Assembly: GCF_000380645.1 (NCBI RefSeq)
Contig: NZ_AQXZ01000019.1
Span: 124,001-188,000 of the forward strand
DNA: 64,000 nt
From: Smaragdicoccus niigatensis DSM 44881 = NBRC 103563
GTDB lineage: Bacteria; Actinomycetota; Actinomycetes; Mycobacteriales; Mycobacteriaceae
Reading direction: 5' to 3'
Shown: piece after piece, positions 44,301-56,321 of the stretch
Layout: the number at the start of each line of letters is the position of its first letter
Position numbering within the stretch: position 1 is the stretch's first letter
Program-made: the position numbers and the translations under genes
The notes under the pieces: model-generated
Seen by the model: the letters and a program-made list of their open reading frames with translations, nothing else
Databases searched by the model: none
Told to the model about the DNA's origin: nothing

Positions 44301-45413
44301 ATGTCGTTCCGTCTCGCTCGCATCGCAGCAGTGTCAGCGATGACGGCCATACTCCTCACCGGTTGCGCACGATTCGACGACTCCACCACCAGTCCGTTCG
44401 AGCCCCCGCCCACCCAGGCGCTCGGCGGCGAAGTCGGGCCCGGGACCCCCACGACGACCTCGAAGGCACCGCGGCCCACCGGTCCGTGCATCGATCCAGA
44501 CGAAGCCGTCGTCGTGAGCTGCCTCGACACCACCGGCGGCATCGTCGTCCTGCCCGATGCGGGCAGCGCGCTCGTCACCGAACGACGCACGGGCCGAATC
44601 CTGCAGGTCACCGCGGATCGCAAGCCCGTCGAGGTCGCCAAGCTCAACGTCGACGCGACCGGCGACGGCGGGCTCACGGACATCGCCTTGTCCCCGCACT
44701 ACGACGAAGACAAATTGATCTATGCCTACGTGACAACCGGCAGCGACAACCGAATCGTCCGCTTGGCACCCGGCGATGAACCGAAGCCGATCCTCGTCGG
44801 TATTCCGAAGGGCCCCGACGGCAACGCGGGAGCGATCGACTTCGCGCCCAACGGTGATCTCATCGTGCTGACCGGGGATTCCGGATCACCGGCCGCAGCG
44901 GCGGACCCGAACTCCCGCGCCGGAAAGGTTCTGCGGATCACCGACCCACAGACCACCGGCGCCTCCCCCTCCTCGATCCTCATGTCTGGCGTCGGCCGCG
45001 CCGGCGGACTGTGCCCCGACCCGCAGGGCAACATCTGGGTCACTGACCGCACGGAAACCGAGGACCGACTGTCGAAGGTCACCAGCGACGGGACGGTTCT
45101 CAATTCGGTGTGGACCTGGCCGGACAAGCCCGGTGTCGCCGGATGCGCTGCCGCAGCGGACGCCATCGTGGTTTCGCTGGAGTTCGCGAAGGCGCTCGCC
45201 GTCGTCCGCGTCGAGGCGAGCACCGGCACCGTATCCACCGCACCGTCGATCGCTCTTCAGCAGCGCTACGGCGCATTGCACGGCGCGGCGACAGGTCCGG
45301 ACGGCCTGATCTGGATCACGACCGCCAACAAGACCAGCGGCACGCCGGGCCCGTTCGACGACCGCGTCATCCGGATCCCACCGCAGTCGCCGGCGGGCGG
45401 CGGGTCGGACTAG
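44301..45413 (+). CDS. LppZ-like lipoprotein with PQQ-dehydrogenase-type propeller
   Basis: 370 residues from ATG 44301. The signal peptide ends in ILLTGC, a lipobox, followed by a Pro/Thr-rich linker and a six-bladed propeller of the glucose/sorbosone dehydrogenase type: GSALVTERRTGRILQVTADRKPVEVAKLNVDATGDGGLTDIALSPHYDEDKLIYAYV, then NAGAIDFAPNGDLIVLTGD. Matches the lppZ (Rv3006) position. Whether it binds PQQ or is enzymatically active is not known. Exported and membrane anchored. Confidence 0.82.
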   Translation: MSFRLARIAAVSAMTAILLTGCARFDDSTTSPFEPPPTQALGGEVGPGTPTTTSKAPRPTGPCIDPDEAVVVSCLDTTGGIVVLPDAGSALVTERRTGRILQVTADRKPVEVAKLNVDATGDGGLTDIALSPHYDEDKLIYAYVTTGSDNRIVRLAPGDEPKPILVGIPKGPDGNAGAIDFAPNGDLIVLTGDSGSPAAAADPNSRAGKVLRITDPQTTGASPSSILMSGVGRAGGLCPDPQGNIWVTDRTETEDRLSKVTSDGTVLNSVWTWPDKPGVAGCAAAADAIVVSLEFAKALAVVRVEASTGTVSTAPSIALQQRYGALHGAATGPDGLIWITTANKTSGTPGPFDDRVIRIPPQSPAGGGSD

Positions 45414-45428
45414 GGCCCGCCCCTCCGG

Positions 45429-46925
45429 CTAGCTGCAGGCTTCGAGGACCAGCTCGCGAACGCGAGCTGCGTCCGCCTGACCACGGCTCGCCTTCATGAC
45501 GTCGCCGATGATCTTTCCGGCTGCCTGAACCTGCCCGGCGCGGATCTTGTCGGCGATCGCCGGGTTGGCGGCCAGCGCCTCGTCGACCATGGCCTTGAGC
45601 TTCGAGTCGTCGCGCTCGACCGCAAGTCCGCGCTTCTCGACGACCTCGTCGGGCTCGCCTTCTCCCGCGAGAACACCGTCCACGACCTGCTTGGCGACCT
45701 TGTTGTTGAGCTTTCCGTCGACGATGAGTGCGATGACCCGCGCGACCTGAGCCGGGGTGATCGGCAGCTCGTCAAGCGCGACCTCGCGCTCCTTCGACTT
45801 CTCGGTGAGGTAGGCGACCCACCACGAACGCGCCTGGTCAGCAGGTGCGCCCGCGTCGACAGTGGCGATGATGAGATCGAGGGCGCCGGTGTTCAGGAGG
45901 TCGCGCATGACCTCGTTCGACAGGCCCCACTCCGCCTGGATGCGACCGCGCACGAGCCACGGGTACTCCGGAATCGTTCCGCGCAGGCTGTCGACCCAGG
46001 CCTCGTCCGGCGCGATGGGCTGCAGGTCCGGCTCCGGGAAGTAGCGGTAGTCTTCCGCGGTCTCCTTGCGGCGACCCGGCGACGTGCTGCCGTCTGCCTC
46101 CTGGTAGTGCCGCGTCTCCTGGATGATCTCGCCGCCGTCGGTGAGCACCGCGGCCTGGCGACGCATTTCGAACCGAACCGCCGCTTCGACGCTGCGCAGG
46201 GAGTTCACGTTCTTGGTCTCGGTGCGCGTTCCGAAGACGGTGGCGCCGACCGGCATGAGAGAGACGTTCGCATCGCAGCGCAGCGAACCCTGCTCCATCT
46301 TCACGTCAGAGACCCCGAGCGACTTGAGCAGGTCACGCAGCGCGGTCACGTACGCGCGGGCAACCTCGGGTGCACGGTCGCCGGAACCGGTAATCGGCTT
46401 GGTGACGATCTCGACGAGCGGGACGCCGGCCCGGTTGTAGTCGAGCAGCGAGTGGCTCGCACCGTGGATTCGACCGGTGGCACCGCCGACGTGCAGCGAC
46501 TTTCCGGTGTCTTCCTCCATGTGCGCGCGCTCGATTTCTACGCGGAAGATCGAACCGTCATCGAGCGGGACGTCGAGGTAGCCATTGGTCGCGATCGGCT
46601 CGTCGTACTGGCTGATCTGGTAGCCCTTGGGGATGTCCGGGTAGAAATAGTTCTTCCGCGCGAACCGGCCCCACGGCGTGATCGAGCAGTTCAGGGCCAG
46701 ACCGATCCGGACGGCAGCCTCGACGGCCTTCCCGTTGACCACCGGTAGCGAACCGGGAAGTCCTAGGCACACCGGGCACACGTGGGTGTTCGGCTCGGAG
46801 CCGAACACGTTGGCGCAGCTGCAGAACATCTTCGTCGCGGTACCGAGTTCGACGTGCACTTCCATGCCGAGTACGGGCTCGAAGCGAGCGATGACGTCGT
46901 CGAATTCCAGAAGCTCTACGGTCAC
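45429..46925 (-). CDS. gatB: Glu-tRNA(Gln) amidotransferase subunit B
   Basis: 498 residues from GTG 46925. The N-terminal catalytic cradle carries [18 protein letters not shown]...[19 protein letters not shown] with the zinc Cys set, and [16 protein letters not shown]. The C-terminal YqeY-like tail domain follows ([22 protein letters not shown]-type). With GatA and GatC it converts Glu-tRNA(Gln) to Gln-tRNA(Gln). It is separated from gatA here by a carbonic anhydrase and an MFS gene, at the place where pfkA lies in M. tuberculosis. Confidence 0.96.
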   Translation of the reverse strand: MTVELLEFDDVIARFEPVLGMEVHVELGTATKMFCSCANVFGSEPNTHVCPVCLGLPGSLPVVNGKAVEAAVRIGLALNCSITPWGRFARKNYFYPDIPKGYQISQYDEPIATNGYLDVPLDDGSIFRVEIERAHMEEDTGKSLHVGGATGRIHGASHSLLDYNRAGVPLVEIVTKPITGSGDRAPEVARAYVTALRDLLKSLGVSDVKMEQGSLRCDANVSLMPVGATVFGTRTETKNVNSLRSVEAAVRFEMRRQAAVLTDGGEIIQETRHYQEADGSTSPGRRKETAEDYRYFPEPDLQPIAPDEAWVDSLRGTIPEYPWLVRGRIQAEWGLSNEVMRDLLNTGALDLIIATVDAGAPADQARSWWVAYLTEKSKEREVALDELPITPAQVARVIALIVDGKLNNKVAKQVVDGVLAGEGEPDEVVEKRGLAVERDDSKLKAMVDEALAANPAIADKIRAGQVQAAGKIIGDVMKASRGQADAARVRELVLEACS

Positions 46926-46934
46926 CAGTGAATC

Positions 46935-47681
46935 TTAGGTGAGCAGCGCGACCTTCCCGGATTCGAGGTGGTAGTCAGCGGCGACGATCGTGAGTTTGCC
47001 GTCGGCGACCGCTTTCTTAATGATCGACGACCGGTTGGGTAGATCAGCCGCGATCCCCTTGGAGTTCGCGTCGATGCACCGGTACAGCAGATCGTCGCCG
47101 CCCTTTTCCACGAGCGGCCGGATGTTGGTGCCGATCTGCTCGATGAGAAATGCGATGTCGCCTAGACCCTCGTTCGTGCTGTTGTCCTGGATCGACTTGA
47201 TGGTCGAGTCGACCGCTCCACACTTTCCGTGTCCCAGAACCATGAGCAGCGGGCATTTGATGACGGCAACGCCGTACTCGAGGCTGCCGATGACCGCACG
47301 ATCGAGAACCTGACCGCCGGACCGAATCACCATGAGATCGCCCAGACCTTGGTCGAAAACCAACTCCGGCGGCACCCGGGAGTCGATACAGCTGAGCAGG
47401 AGGGCAAACGGCGTCTGCCCTTCCGCCAACTCGGCGCGGCGAAGCGGAGTGTCCTCGGGGCACGTCGCCTTGTTCGTCACGAACCGCGAGTTGCCGTCCT
47501 TCAGGCGCTGGAGTGCTTCGGCGCCGTTCGTGACGGGCGGTAGTGACGCTGTCGCACTCGACGTCGTGGAACCGCTGGAACTGTCTTTGTTGGAACTGCA
47601 CGCCGCAAGCAGAGTGCCGGCGGCTGCGACGGAGCTGAACTTCAGGAAATTGCTGCGTGAGAGCAAGGTTGACTCGGCCAT
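46935..47681 (-). CDS. Exported beta-class carbonic anhydrase
   Basis: 248 residues. A signal with lipobox (SRSNFLKFSSVAAAGTLLAAC, in part) has a twin-arginine-like but not strict RR motif (LLSRSNFLKF). It is followed by a Ser/Thr-rich linker. The catalytic zinc ligands are Cys and Asp in LLSCIDSRVPPE and His and Cys in VLGHGKCGAV, with the conserved RSGGQV strand between them. So it is an active-looking beta carbonic anhydrase placed outside the membrane as a lipoprotein, unlike the usual cytoplasmic forms. It follows gatB by nine bases on the same strand and may be read with it. Confidence 0.85.
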   Translation of the reverse strand: MAESTLLSRSNFLKFSSVAAAGTLLAACSSNKDSSSGSTTSSATASLPPVTNGAEALQRLKDGNSRFVTNKATCPEDTPLRRAELAEGQTPFALLLSCIDSRVPPELVFDQGLGDLMVIRSGGQVLDRAVIGSLEYGVAVIKCPLLMVLGHGKCGAVDSTIKSIQDNSTNEGLGDIAFLIEQIGTNIRPLVEKGGDDLLYRCIDANSKGIAADLPNRSSIIKKAVADGKLTIVAADYHLESGKVALLT

Positions 47682-47785
47682 GATCCGCTACTTCCTCGCG
47701 ATGGCGACGCTGTCAAAACTGAGCGTATCGCCGCACTCAGACCAGGCATACCACTCGGTATGTTTTCTTAGGAATTCCTTCTGAT

Positions 47786-48934
47786 TCAGGATTGAACGAC
47801 ATCGTTTCGGACCGCCGCCGAAAACCCGAAGCCGATCGCAGCGAGAACCGCACACGCCAGGAAAGCTGCTGTGAGACTGGCTTGTTCGGTGATCAACCCG
47901 GCGACGATCGGGCCACCGCCAAGTCCGAGATCGATGAAGATGCTCGCCGTACCCGACGCCGCTCCCCGATCCTCCGGCGGCACGCGCGAGAAAGCAGCGG
48001 CGAAGAACGCCGGCGTGGTCAGTGATGTGCCGACCGCGAGCAGGACCGCGCCGGAAATGAGAGCCAGGGCAGACATCGTGGAAGCGGCGACGACGAGCCC
48101 GGCGGCAACAAACAGCAACCCGATGGCACCGATGCGCATGGGGTTCGCGTGGTCGGCAAGCTTCGCCAAAGCGACCCGGCACAGCACGACCACGCCGCCG
48201 TAGACGAACAGCACCAGGCTTGGATTCTCCATCGGGATATCGCGCGCCCGAATCACCGCAAATGCGAGAAACGCACCCGCACCGAAGATTCCGCAGAACA
48301 ACGCGACGGACGGCCCGAACGCGGGGCGGTTGATGACGTGCTTCCATGACAGATCAAGTCGGCCGGTGGCAGTGCTCGTTTCTGGAAACACGTACGTCGC
48401 AACCACGGCGATGAGCCCGAATACGGCCGCTCCGAGCCAGGCGCCGGCGAAGCCGGACCGGCTGACGAGAACTTGTCCGAGAACCGGCCCGATCGCGAGA
48501 CCGAGGTAGAGCGACAGCGAGTTGTAGCTCAAGGCCTCAGCGAGGCGGTGCGCCGGTGCGAGGTCAGCCAGCGCCGCGAATCCAGCGACGAAGAAAGCGG
48601 CCTCTGCGACTCCGGTGATGATCCGGAGCAGGATCACCGGCCAGAAACTGTCGACGAACATCAGGCCGCCCGTCGCGAGAGCGGCTAGAAGTGTTCCGCC
48701 GATCATCATCGGGCGCCGACCGATCGCATCCGCGAGCGCACCCGCCAGCGGACGAAGGAACAAAGCCGTCACGCTGAAGGCGCCGACCGCGAACCCGGCT
48801 GCGGCGCGGCCACCGCCGATCGGACCTACGACGAACAACGGCAGGGTGTAGATGCCGATTCCGAAGCACAGGAAGTACGCCAAGTCGGCGATCATCAGCT
48901 TGATGAACCCCGCCGTGAACAGCGGCTCCTGCAT
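47786..48934 (-). CDS. MFS transporter between gatB and gatA
   Basis: 382 residues, 12 membrane segments. Motifs are GALADAIGRRPMMIGG in the loop 2-3 position and VALAKLADHANPMRIGAI in the second half. The start ATG 48934 has GAGG only one base away. Directly upstream is the 21-bp perfect hairpin at 48940-48986, so its translation or transcription is probably conditional. Related proteins are drug or metabolite efflux pumps; substrate not known. Confidence 0.82.
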   Translation of the reverse strand: MQEPLFTAGFIKLMIADLAYFLCFGIGIYTLPLFVVGPIGGGRAAAGFAVGAFSVTALFLRPLAGALADAIGRRPMMIGGTLLAALATGGLMFVDSFWPVILLRIITGVAEAAFFVAGFAALADLAPAHRLAEALSYNSLSLYLGLAIGPVLGQVLVSRSGFAGAWLGAAVFGLIAVVATYVFPETSTATGRLDLSWKHVINRPAFGPSVALFCGIFGAGAFLAFAVIRARDIPMENPSLVLFVYGGVVVLCRVALAKLADHANPMRIGAIGLLFVAAGLVVAASTMSALALISGAVLLAVGTSLTTPAFFAAAFSRVPPEDRGAASGTASIFIDLGLGGGPIVAGLITEQASLTAAFLACAVLAAIGFGFSAAVRNDVVQS

Positions 48935-48939
48935 GCCTC

Positions 48940-48986
48940 GATTGTGGACGCTAGGTCGCGCTACCCGCGACCTAGCGTCCACAATC
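48940..48986. repeat. 21-bp perfect palindrome between gatA and the MFS gene
   Basis: Arms 48940-48960 and 48966-48986 are perfect complements with a five-base loop. One arm overlaps the gatA stop codon; the other ends five bases before the MFS start. No T run follows, so it is not a classical terminator. It could be an operator, an RNA structure that hides the MFS ribosome site, or a factor-assisted terminator of gatCA. Confidence 0.85.
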
Positions 48987-50472
48987 AGCTGAGCGTCGGC
49001 AGCGGCATCGCCCCGCGCGCGGCTTCGTATGCCGCGGCAACGCGATACAGACGGTCGTCGGCCATGACCGGCGCCATGATCTGGAGTCCGACCGGGAGAT
49101 TGTCTTCCGCGGCCAGACCCGACGGCACCGAGATTGCACACGTACCAGCGAGGTTCGTCGGGATGGTGCACAGGTCGGCCATGTACATCGCGAGCGGGTC
49201 GTCGACCTTCTCGCCGATCTTCCACGCGGTGAACGGACTCGTCGGCGAGATGAGAACGTCGACCTGCTCGTAGGCCCGCGCAAAGTCGTCGGCGATGAGT
49301 CGCCGAACCTTGAGCGCCTGGCCATAGAACTCGTCGAAGTAGCCGGCGGACAGCGCGTAGGTACCGATCATGATGCGGCGCTTGACCTCTGGGCCGAAAC
49401 CGGCCTCGCGGGTCAGCGCGGTGACCTGGTCCGAGCTGTTCGAACCGTCGTCGCCGACGCGCAGTCCGTACCGGAGTGCGTCGAAGCGAGCGAGGTTCGA
49501 CGACACCTCACTCGGCAGGATCAGGTAGTAGGCCGCGATGCCGTAGACAAAACTTGGGCACGACACCTCGACAACTTCAGCACCGAGGTCCTTGAGGACC
49601 GCAACCGCGGCATCAAAGGACGCCAGCACGCCGTCCTGGTACGCGCCGGACTTGAGCTCCTTCACGACACCGACGCGAACGCCCTTCAGATCACCCTGTG
49701 CGCCAGCACGTGCGGCGGCGACGAGGTCTGGGATCGCGACGTTCATCGAGGTCGAATCGAGCGGGTCATGACCAGCGATGACCTCATGCAGCAGCGCCGT
49801 GTCGAGGACCGTGCGACCGCAGGGGCCACCCTGGTCCAGCGACGACGCGCAGGCGACGAGACCGTAGCGCGAGACCGTGCCGTACGTCGGCTTTGTGCCG
49901 ACGGTCGCGGTGACGGCGGCCGGCTGACGGATCGATCCACCGGTGTCGGTACCGATGGCAAGCGGCGCTTGGAACGACGCGAGTGCGGCCGCCGAGCCAC
50001 CGCCCGAGCCGCCGGGGATTCGGGTGACATCCCACGGGTTCCGGGTCGGTCCGTAGGCGGAGTTCTCGGTCGAACTGCCCATAGCGAACTCGTCCATGTT
50101 GGTCTTGCCGAGGATCGGGATGCCCGCCGCGCGCAGCTTGGCGGTCAGCGTGGCGTCGTAGGGCGCGGTCCAGCCTTCGAGGATCTTCGAACCGCAGGTC
50201 GTCGGCATGTCGGTGGCGGTGAAGACGTCCTTCAGCGCCAGCGGGACACCCGCAAGCGGGGACGCCGGAGCCTCACCACGAGCGAGGCTGTCGTCGACGG
50301 CGCGTGCGGCCTTGAGCGCCGACTCCCCCGCGACGTGCAGGAATGCACCGAAGTTCGCGTCGACCGCGGCGATGCGGTCCAGATGAGCCTGGACGACCTC
50401 CGCCGAGGACACCTGCTTCGAATGGATGAGCCCGGCGAGGTCCGCGGCGGACTGCGTGGTCAAGTCGCTCAT
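48985..50472 (-). CDS. gatA: Glu-tRNA(Gln) amidotransferase subunit A
   Basis: 495 residues, amidase-signature enzyme. The Ser-cisSer-Lys triad can be placed: Lys in [11 protein letters not shown], cis-Ser and Ser in [16 protein letters not shown] and [13 protein letters not shown]. Also [26 protein letters not shown] is the family hallmark. Releases ammonia from glutamine for GatB. ATG 50472 overlaps the gatC stop by four bases. Confidence 0.97.
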   Translation of the reverse strand: MSDLTTQSAADLAGLIHSKQVSSAEVVQAHLDRIAAVDANFGAFLHVAGESALKAARAVDDSLARGEAPASPLAGVPLALKDVFTATDMPTTCGSKILEGWTAPYDATLTAKLRAAGIPILGKTNMDEFAMGSSTENSAYGPTRNPWDVTRIPGGSGGGSAAALASFQAPLAIGTDTGGSIRQPAAVTATVGTKPTYGTVSRYGLVACASSLDQGGPCGRTVLDTALLHEVIAGHDPLDSTSMNVAIPDLVAAARAGAQGDLKGVRVGVVKELKSGAYQDGVLASFDAAVAVLKDLGAEVVEVSCPSFVYGIAAYYLILPSEVSSNLARFDALRYGLRVGDDGSNSSDQVTALTREAGFGPEVKRRIMIGTYALSAGYFDEFYGQALKVRRLIADDFARAYEQVDVLISPTSPFTAWKIGEKVDDPLAMYMADLCTIPTNLAGTCAISVPSGLAAEDNLPVGLQIMAPVMADDRLYRVAAAYEAARGAMPLPTLS

Positions 50473-50768
50473 TCGGCCTCTCCCAGAATCTGCGGGACCT
50501 TGAAACGACCGTCTTCGGCCGCCGGCGCACCGGCAAGTGCCTGCTCCTGCGTCAAACCGGTGACGACCGAGTCCGGACGGGTGACGTTGGTCGCCGGGTT
50601 CGGGTTCGTCATCGGGCGCACGTCAGCACCCGCGACCTCGGTCACCTGCTGGACGTAGTTGAGGATCCCCTCGAGCTGTCCGGCGAAGTGGTCGAGTTCG
50701 GCATCGGTCAGCGCCAAACGGGAAAGCCTGGCGAGATGAGCCACCTCATCACGCGATATCGCGGGCAC
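50469..50768 (-). CDS. gatC: Glu-tRNA(Gln) amidotransferase subunit C
   Basis: 99 residues from GTG 50768, with AAAGGGG five bases upstream. Signature [38 protein letters not shown] followed by the belt segment [15 protein letters not shown]. Wraps around and stabilises the GatA-GatB complex. First gene of gatC-gatA, divergent from the ACT protein gene. Confidence 0.95.
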   Translation of the reverse strand: MPAISRDEVAHLARLSRLALTDAELDHFAGQLEGILNYVQQVTEVAGADVRPMTNPNPATNVTRPDSVVTGLTQEQALAGAPAAEDGRFKVPQILGEAE

Positions 50769-50896
50769 GCGAGCCCCTTTCGGGTGGTTAAACCTCTGTG
50801 AAAGCGCACGGCCAAAGTCTCGTCCGCGCTCCAACAGTGTAAGGATGGGTCCGACAGACTGTTCATCCGTACCCAGACGTTGCGAAAGGCAGGCAC

Positions 50897-51547
50897 GTGT
50901 CGTACTTGCTGCGAGTCCAATTGCCGGACCGCCCAGGAAGCCTCGGCGCTCTTGCCCTCGCACTCGGAAAGGTCGGCGCCGACATCCTGTCTCTCGACGT
51001 TGTCGAGCGGGGTGACGGCTACGCGGTCGACGACATCGTCGTCGATTTGAGCCTCGGCTCGCTGCCGGACTCGATCATCACGGCCGCGGAAACGCTCCCG
51101 GGCGTTCACGTCGACTCGATCCGCCCGTACGCCGGACTTCTCGACGCACACCGGGAACTCGAACTCATCGACCGTGTCGCGACCGCCACGCACGACCGGC
51201 TACAGGTGCTCGTCGACATCACCCCACGTGTGCTGCGCGTCGGGTGGTGCACCGTCATCGACACGGGAGCTGACGGCGTCTACCGCGTCGTCGGCAGCCC
51301 GGGTGCGCCGCTCACGCAGGCGACGGAAGTGCCGTGGATGCCGCTCACCAAGCCCGCTGTCCTCGACGGCGACGCGGACTGGGTGCCGAAGATCTGGCAG
51401 GACATGAACACCAAACTCGCCGCGGCGCCGCTCGGTCACACCGGAAAGGTGCTGGTCCTGGGCCGTCCCGGCGGTCCGGCCTTCCGGCCGTCAGAGGTTG
51501 CTCGTCTCGGCTATCTTGCCGGGATCATCGGGACCGTGCTGGGCTAA
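50897..51547 (+). CDS. ACT-domain protein
   Basis: 216 residues from GTG 50897. An N-terminal ACT domain, [38 protein letters not shown], would bind an amino acid. The C-terminal 110 residues ([19 protein letters not shown] and a Pro/Trp-rich part) have no fold I recognise. Conserved next to gatC in Mycobacteriales (Rv3013 position). Its last 57 bases overlap the convergent SRPBCC-LuxR gene. Confidence 0.8.
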   Translation: MSYLLRVQLPDRPGSLGALALALGKVGADILSLDVVERGDGYAVDDIVVDLSLGSLPDSIITAAETLPGVHVDSIRPYAGLLDAHRELELIDRVATATHDRLQVLVDITPRVLRVGWCTVIDTGADGVYRVVGSPGAPLTQATEVPWMPLTKPAVLDGDADWVPKIWQDMNTKLAAAPLGHTGKVLVLGRPGGPAFRPSEVARLGYLAGIIGTVLG

Positions 51548-52150
51548 CGCATCTCGCGCGGAGATCTTGAACGCGTTGAGAATCGAGTCGACGTGCTGTC
51601 CGACGACGCGCGGACTCAAATTCAACTGGTCGGCGATCTCGCGGTCCGACCACCCCTGCTGAAGCAGCCGTAAGACTTTGCGCTGCAACTTCGTCAACGA
51701 TGACCGACTGCCGCCATCGATGACGTCCGCGACCGCCATCATCTTCGACTGCAGCAACGTGCGATAAGCCAGCGCGCTCACCGCGTCCGCGAGACCAGCG
51801 AAGAGCCCACCGAACTCGGGTTCGATCTCTACCCGCATCGTCGTCGCGGAACCGTAGGGCGTCACGGCGATCGTGCAGGTTGCGGTGAACTGGAAGGTAC
51901 CCACCGTCGACCGGATGCTCGACACTATCGGTCGCTCGGCTGCGATCGCCTCGACCGTGAAGCTGACGGGAGCCATCAGCAGATGACCGTGGATTTCGAT
52001 GAGGGCGCCAGTCTCGAACGAGTCGCCCTTGACCTGAATCGCCTTCTCGATGCCGGGCGCGAACACCGGCCAGTTATCGGCGTTGCCGATGAAGTCCCAT
52101 ACGGCTTCCGGAGGCGCCGCGACGAGAACCGTCGTCTCGGATACCGACAT
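51491..52150 (-). CDS. SRPBCC domain fused to a LuxR-type HTH
   Basis: 219 residues from ATG 52150, with GGAGG eight bases upstream. Residues 1-140 are a START/SRPBCC-like ligand-binding fold (ETTVLVAAPPEAVWDFIGNADNWPVFAPGIEKAIQVKG, then GLFAGLADAVSALAYRTLLQSKM). The C-terminal 60 residues are a GerE/LuxR HTH (LTKLQRKVLRLLQQGWSDREIADQLNLSPRVVGQHVDSILNAFKI). The pairing suggests a one-component regulator sensing a hydrophobic ligand. Ligand and targets unknown. Confidence 0.78.
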   Translation of the reverse strand: MSVSETTVLVAAPPEAVWDFIGNADNWPVFAPGIEKAIQVKGDSFETGALIEIHGHLLMAPVSFTVEAIAAERPIVSSIRSTVGTFQFTATCTIAVTPYGSATTMRVEIEPEFGGLFAGLADAVSALAYRTLLQSKMMAVADVIDGGSRSSLTKLQRKVLRLLQQGWSDREIADQLNLSPRVVGQHVDSILNAFKISARDALAQHGPDDPGKIAETSNL

Positions 52151-52313
52151 GATTCTCACCTCCAACGCCACTGCGGTGCTGCCGAAAAATGTAGACCCTC
52201 GACGCGCGAGGTTCGTGCAGCACACGTGCTTGCTGTGGATCGGCGACGGCACTGGTGCTCAACCAACACGATCATAAAGCCGGCGCGAACCTCGCGGTCA
52301 CCTCGTTGAAGGC

Positions 52314-54588
<2,275 letters not shown>

Positions 54589-54605
54589 GTCCTACGCTCA
54601 AGGGT

Positions 54606-54989
54606 ATGAGCGATGAGGGAGTACCCGTACCCGATGCCATCCTCGAGCTGGCCGAAGCGCTGTTCGACCTGGCCCGCGAGGGCAAGATCGACCTCCTCGA
54701 CCACATCCGCGCGGGTGTGCCGGTGAACCTGCTCGACGTCAACGGAAACAGTTTCCTGATGCTCGCGGCTTACCACGCGCACACCGATCTGGTGGCCGGT
54801 CTCCTGGAGCTCGGGGCGAACCCCAACCTCGCCAACGACCGCGGGCAGACGCCGCTGGCGGGAGCGGTCTTCAAGCGCGCGCGAGCGGTCGTCGACGGCC
54901 TGCTCGCGGCGGGCGCCAACCCCGACTTGGGCGAACCGAGCGCGCGTGAAGCCGCCTCGATGTTCGGATTCGAACTCGGCGGCAAGTAA
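54606..54989 (+). CDS. Ankyrin-repeat protein
   Basis: 127 residues with three or four ankyrin repeats: ALFDLAREGKIDLLDHIRAGVPVNLLDVNGNSFLMLAAYHAHTDLVAGLLELGANPNLANDRGQTPLAGAVFKRARAVVDGLLAAGANPDLG, showing the LLxxGANPN turns. No signal peptide, so probably a cytosolic protein-binding module. Starts 18 bases past the palindromic element. Partner unknown. Confidence 0.85.
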   Translation: MSDEGVPVPDAILELAEALFDLAREGKIDLLDHIRAGVPVNLLDVNGNSFLMLAAYHAHTDLVAGLLELGANPNLANDRGQTPLAGAVFKRARAVVDGLLAAGANPDLGEPSAREAASMFGFELGGK

Positions 54990-55087
54990 CACCCGCTGTC
55001 CTGCGTGTTGACCATTGCCAGCGGTCTTTGCGGGCGAGAAGAGTGGACTGTGAACGTTCCACCTTGTCAGCGCGAGGAGTCACAGCG

Positions 55088-55327
55088 ATGGCAATTCTCA
55101 AGTCCCCCACTACCCGCCGAATGGTCGCCGCTTGTCTGTGCGGTGCTGGCCTGACCCTCATGGCGCCGGCCGTTGCATCCACAGCCCCAACGTGTACGAC
55201 GAAGGGCACCTTGGTCTGGTGCACCGGAACCTTCGGCTTCTCGAGCAGCAACAGCGTTTCGGGAACCGTCGGCGGGTTCAGCTACAACTTTGGATACCGG
55301 GGCTTCAACACGACGCCGCCGCCGTAG
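55088..55327 (+). CDS. Very small secreted protein
   Basis: 79 residues from ATG 55088, with GAGGAG about eight bases upstream. The signal peptide (MVAACLCGAGLTLMAPAVAST) leaves a mature part of about 47 residues. It has two Cys (PTCTTKGTLVWCTGTFG) and a Gly/Ser/Phe/Tyr-rich end SVSGTVGGFSYNFGYRGF. I do not recognise it. Convergent with the methionine-synthase-like gene, stops eight bases apart. Confidence 0.6.
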   Translation: MAILKSPTTRRMVAACLCGAGLTLMAPAVASTAPTCTTKGTLVWCTGTFGFSSSNSVSGTVGGFSYNFGYRGFNTTPPP

Positions 55328-55334
55328 ACGACTG

Positions 55335-56321
55335 CTAAACCTCGTCGGCCTCGGAAAACGACTTCGCGACATCCGTGCACACCGCCAGTGCGCGGCGCGC
55401 CCACTCGCCCGATGAGCCGCCGAGGCCGCACGACGGCGTCACAACGACGCGGTCGGCAAGCATCGACTTCGGGAACCCGAGTCGGTCGAACAGCCTGGTC
55501 GCGGGCTCGGCTGCACTCTTGAAGTTGAATCCCGGTTCCGGCGCGGTCGGAACCAGCCCGAGCCACAGGTTCTTGCCGGCGTCGAGGATCTCACCGAGGT
55601 GGTCGAGGTCGGCCGTCTTCAACTTCGCGACATCGATTGCCACGGCGGCCGCGCTCGACTTCCGGAAGAGTCCGAGCGGCGCACGGTCGGCACAGCAATG
55701 AATCGTGGTCGGCAGCCCAATGCCCTCGATGACGCTCTCGAGAACCTTCAACGCCTCCCGCTCCGGAACCGCCCGAACGATGTTCAACGCGGATGCCGCA
55801 CTCAGAGTCCCGGCGAGAACCGCGGGCAGCTCCGGCTCGTCGATCTGCACGATGACCTTGGTGTTCAGTCGCTTCGCGACCTCCGCCGCGTGCTCGCGCA
55901 ACCCATCGGCGAGTGAAGACGCAATGTCCCGCACGGCACCCGGATCGGTCATCGCGCGGTGCCCGTTCGCCAGCTCGACCGACGCCGCGAGCGTCCAGGG
56001 GCCCGCCGCCTGCACTTTCACGACCGGGGCCAGGCAACGTGAGGTCTCCCACGCTTCCTCGAGCGCGTCGAGATCTTCGCGCAGCCGATCGCGCGCGACC
56101 TTGGCGACCGCACCCGGACGCATGGCCAGCCGATACGACCGCGTCGAGATGTCGAAATGAAGATCGGTGAGGATCGCGCTCGCACGACCGATCATGTCCG
56201 CGCCGAGACCGCGCGCTGGAAGCTCGACGACGTGCGGGATCGACAATTCGCCCACCACGATCGACGCAGCCTCACGCGGGTCACGGCCGGGCCAAGACCC
56301 GATTCCGGTGGTCAGAGTCAC
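55335..56321 (-). CDS. Cobalamin-independent methionine synthase-like protein
   Basis: 328 residues from GTG 56321, which overlaps the mnmA stop. Resembles the C-terminal catalytic half of Met[48 protein letters not shown] and [21 protein letters not shown], which hold the His, Glu and Cys positions of the zinc site. Much shorter than full MetE. Same place as Rv3015c. Substrate uncertain; a methyltransferase using a small methyl donor is likely. Confidence 0.8.
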   Translation of the reverse strand: MTLTTGIGSWPGRDPREAASIVVGELSIPHVVELPARGLGADMIGRASAILTDLHFDISTRSYRLAMRPGAVAKVARDRLREDLDALEEAWETSRCLAPVVKVQAAGPWTLAASVELANGHRAMTDPGAVRDIASSLADGLREHAAEVAKRLNTKVIVQIDEPELPAVLAGTLSAASALNIVRAVPEREALKVLESVIEGIGLPTTIHCCADRAPLGLFRKSSAAAVAIDVAKLKTADLDHLGEILDAGKNLWLGLVPTAPEPGFNFKSAAEPATRLFDRLGFPKSMLADRVVVTPSCGLGGSSGEWARRALAVCTDVAKSFSEADEV

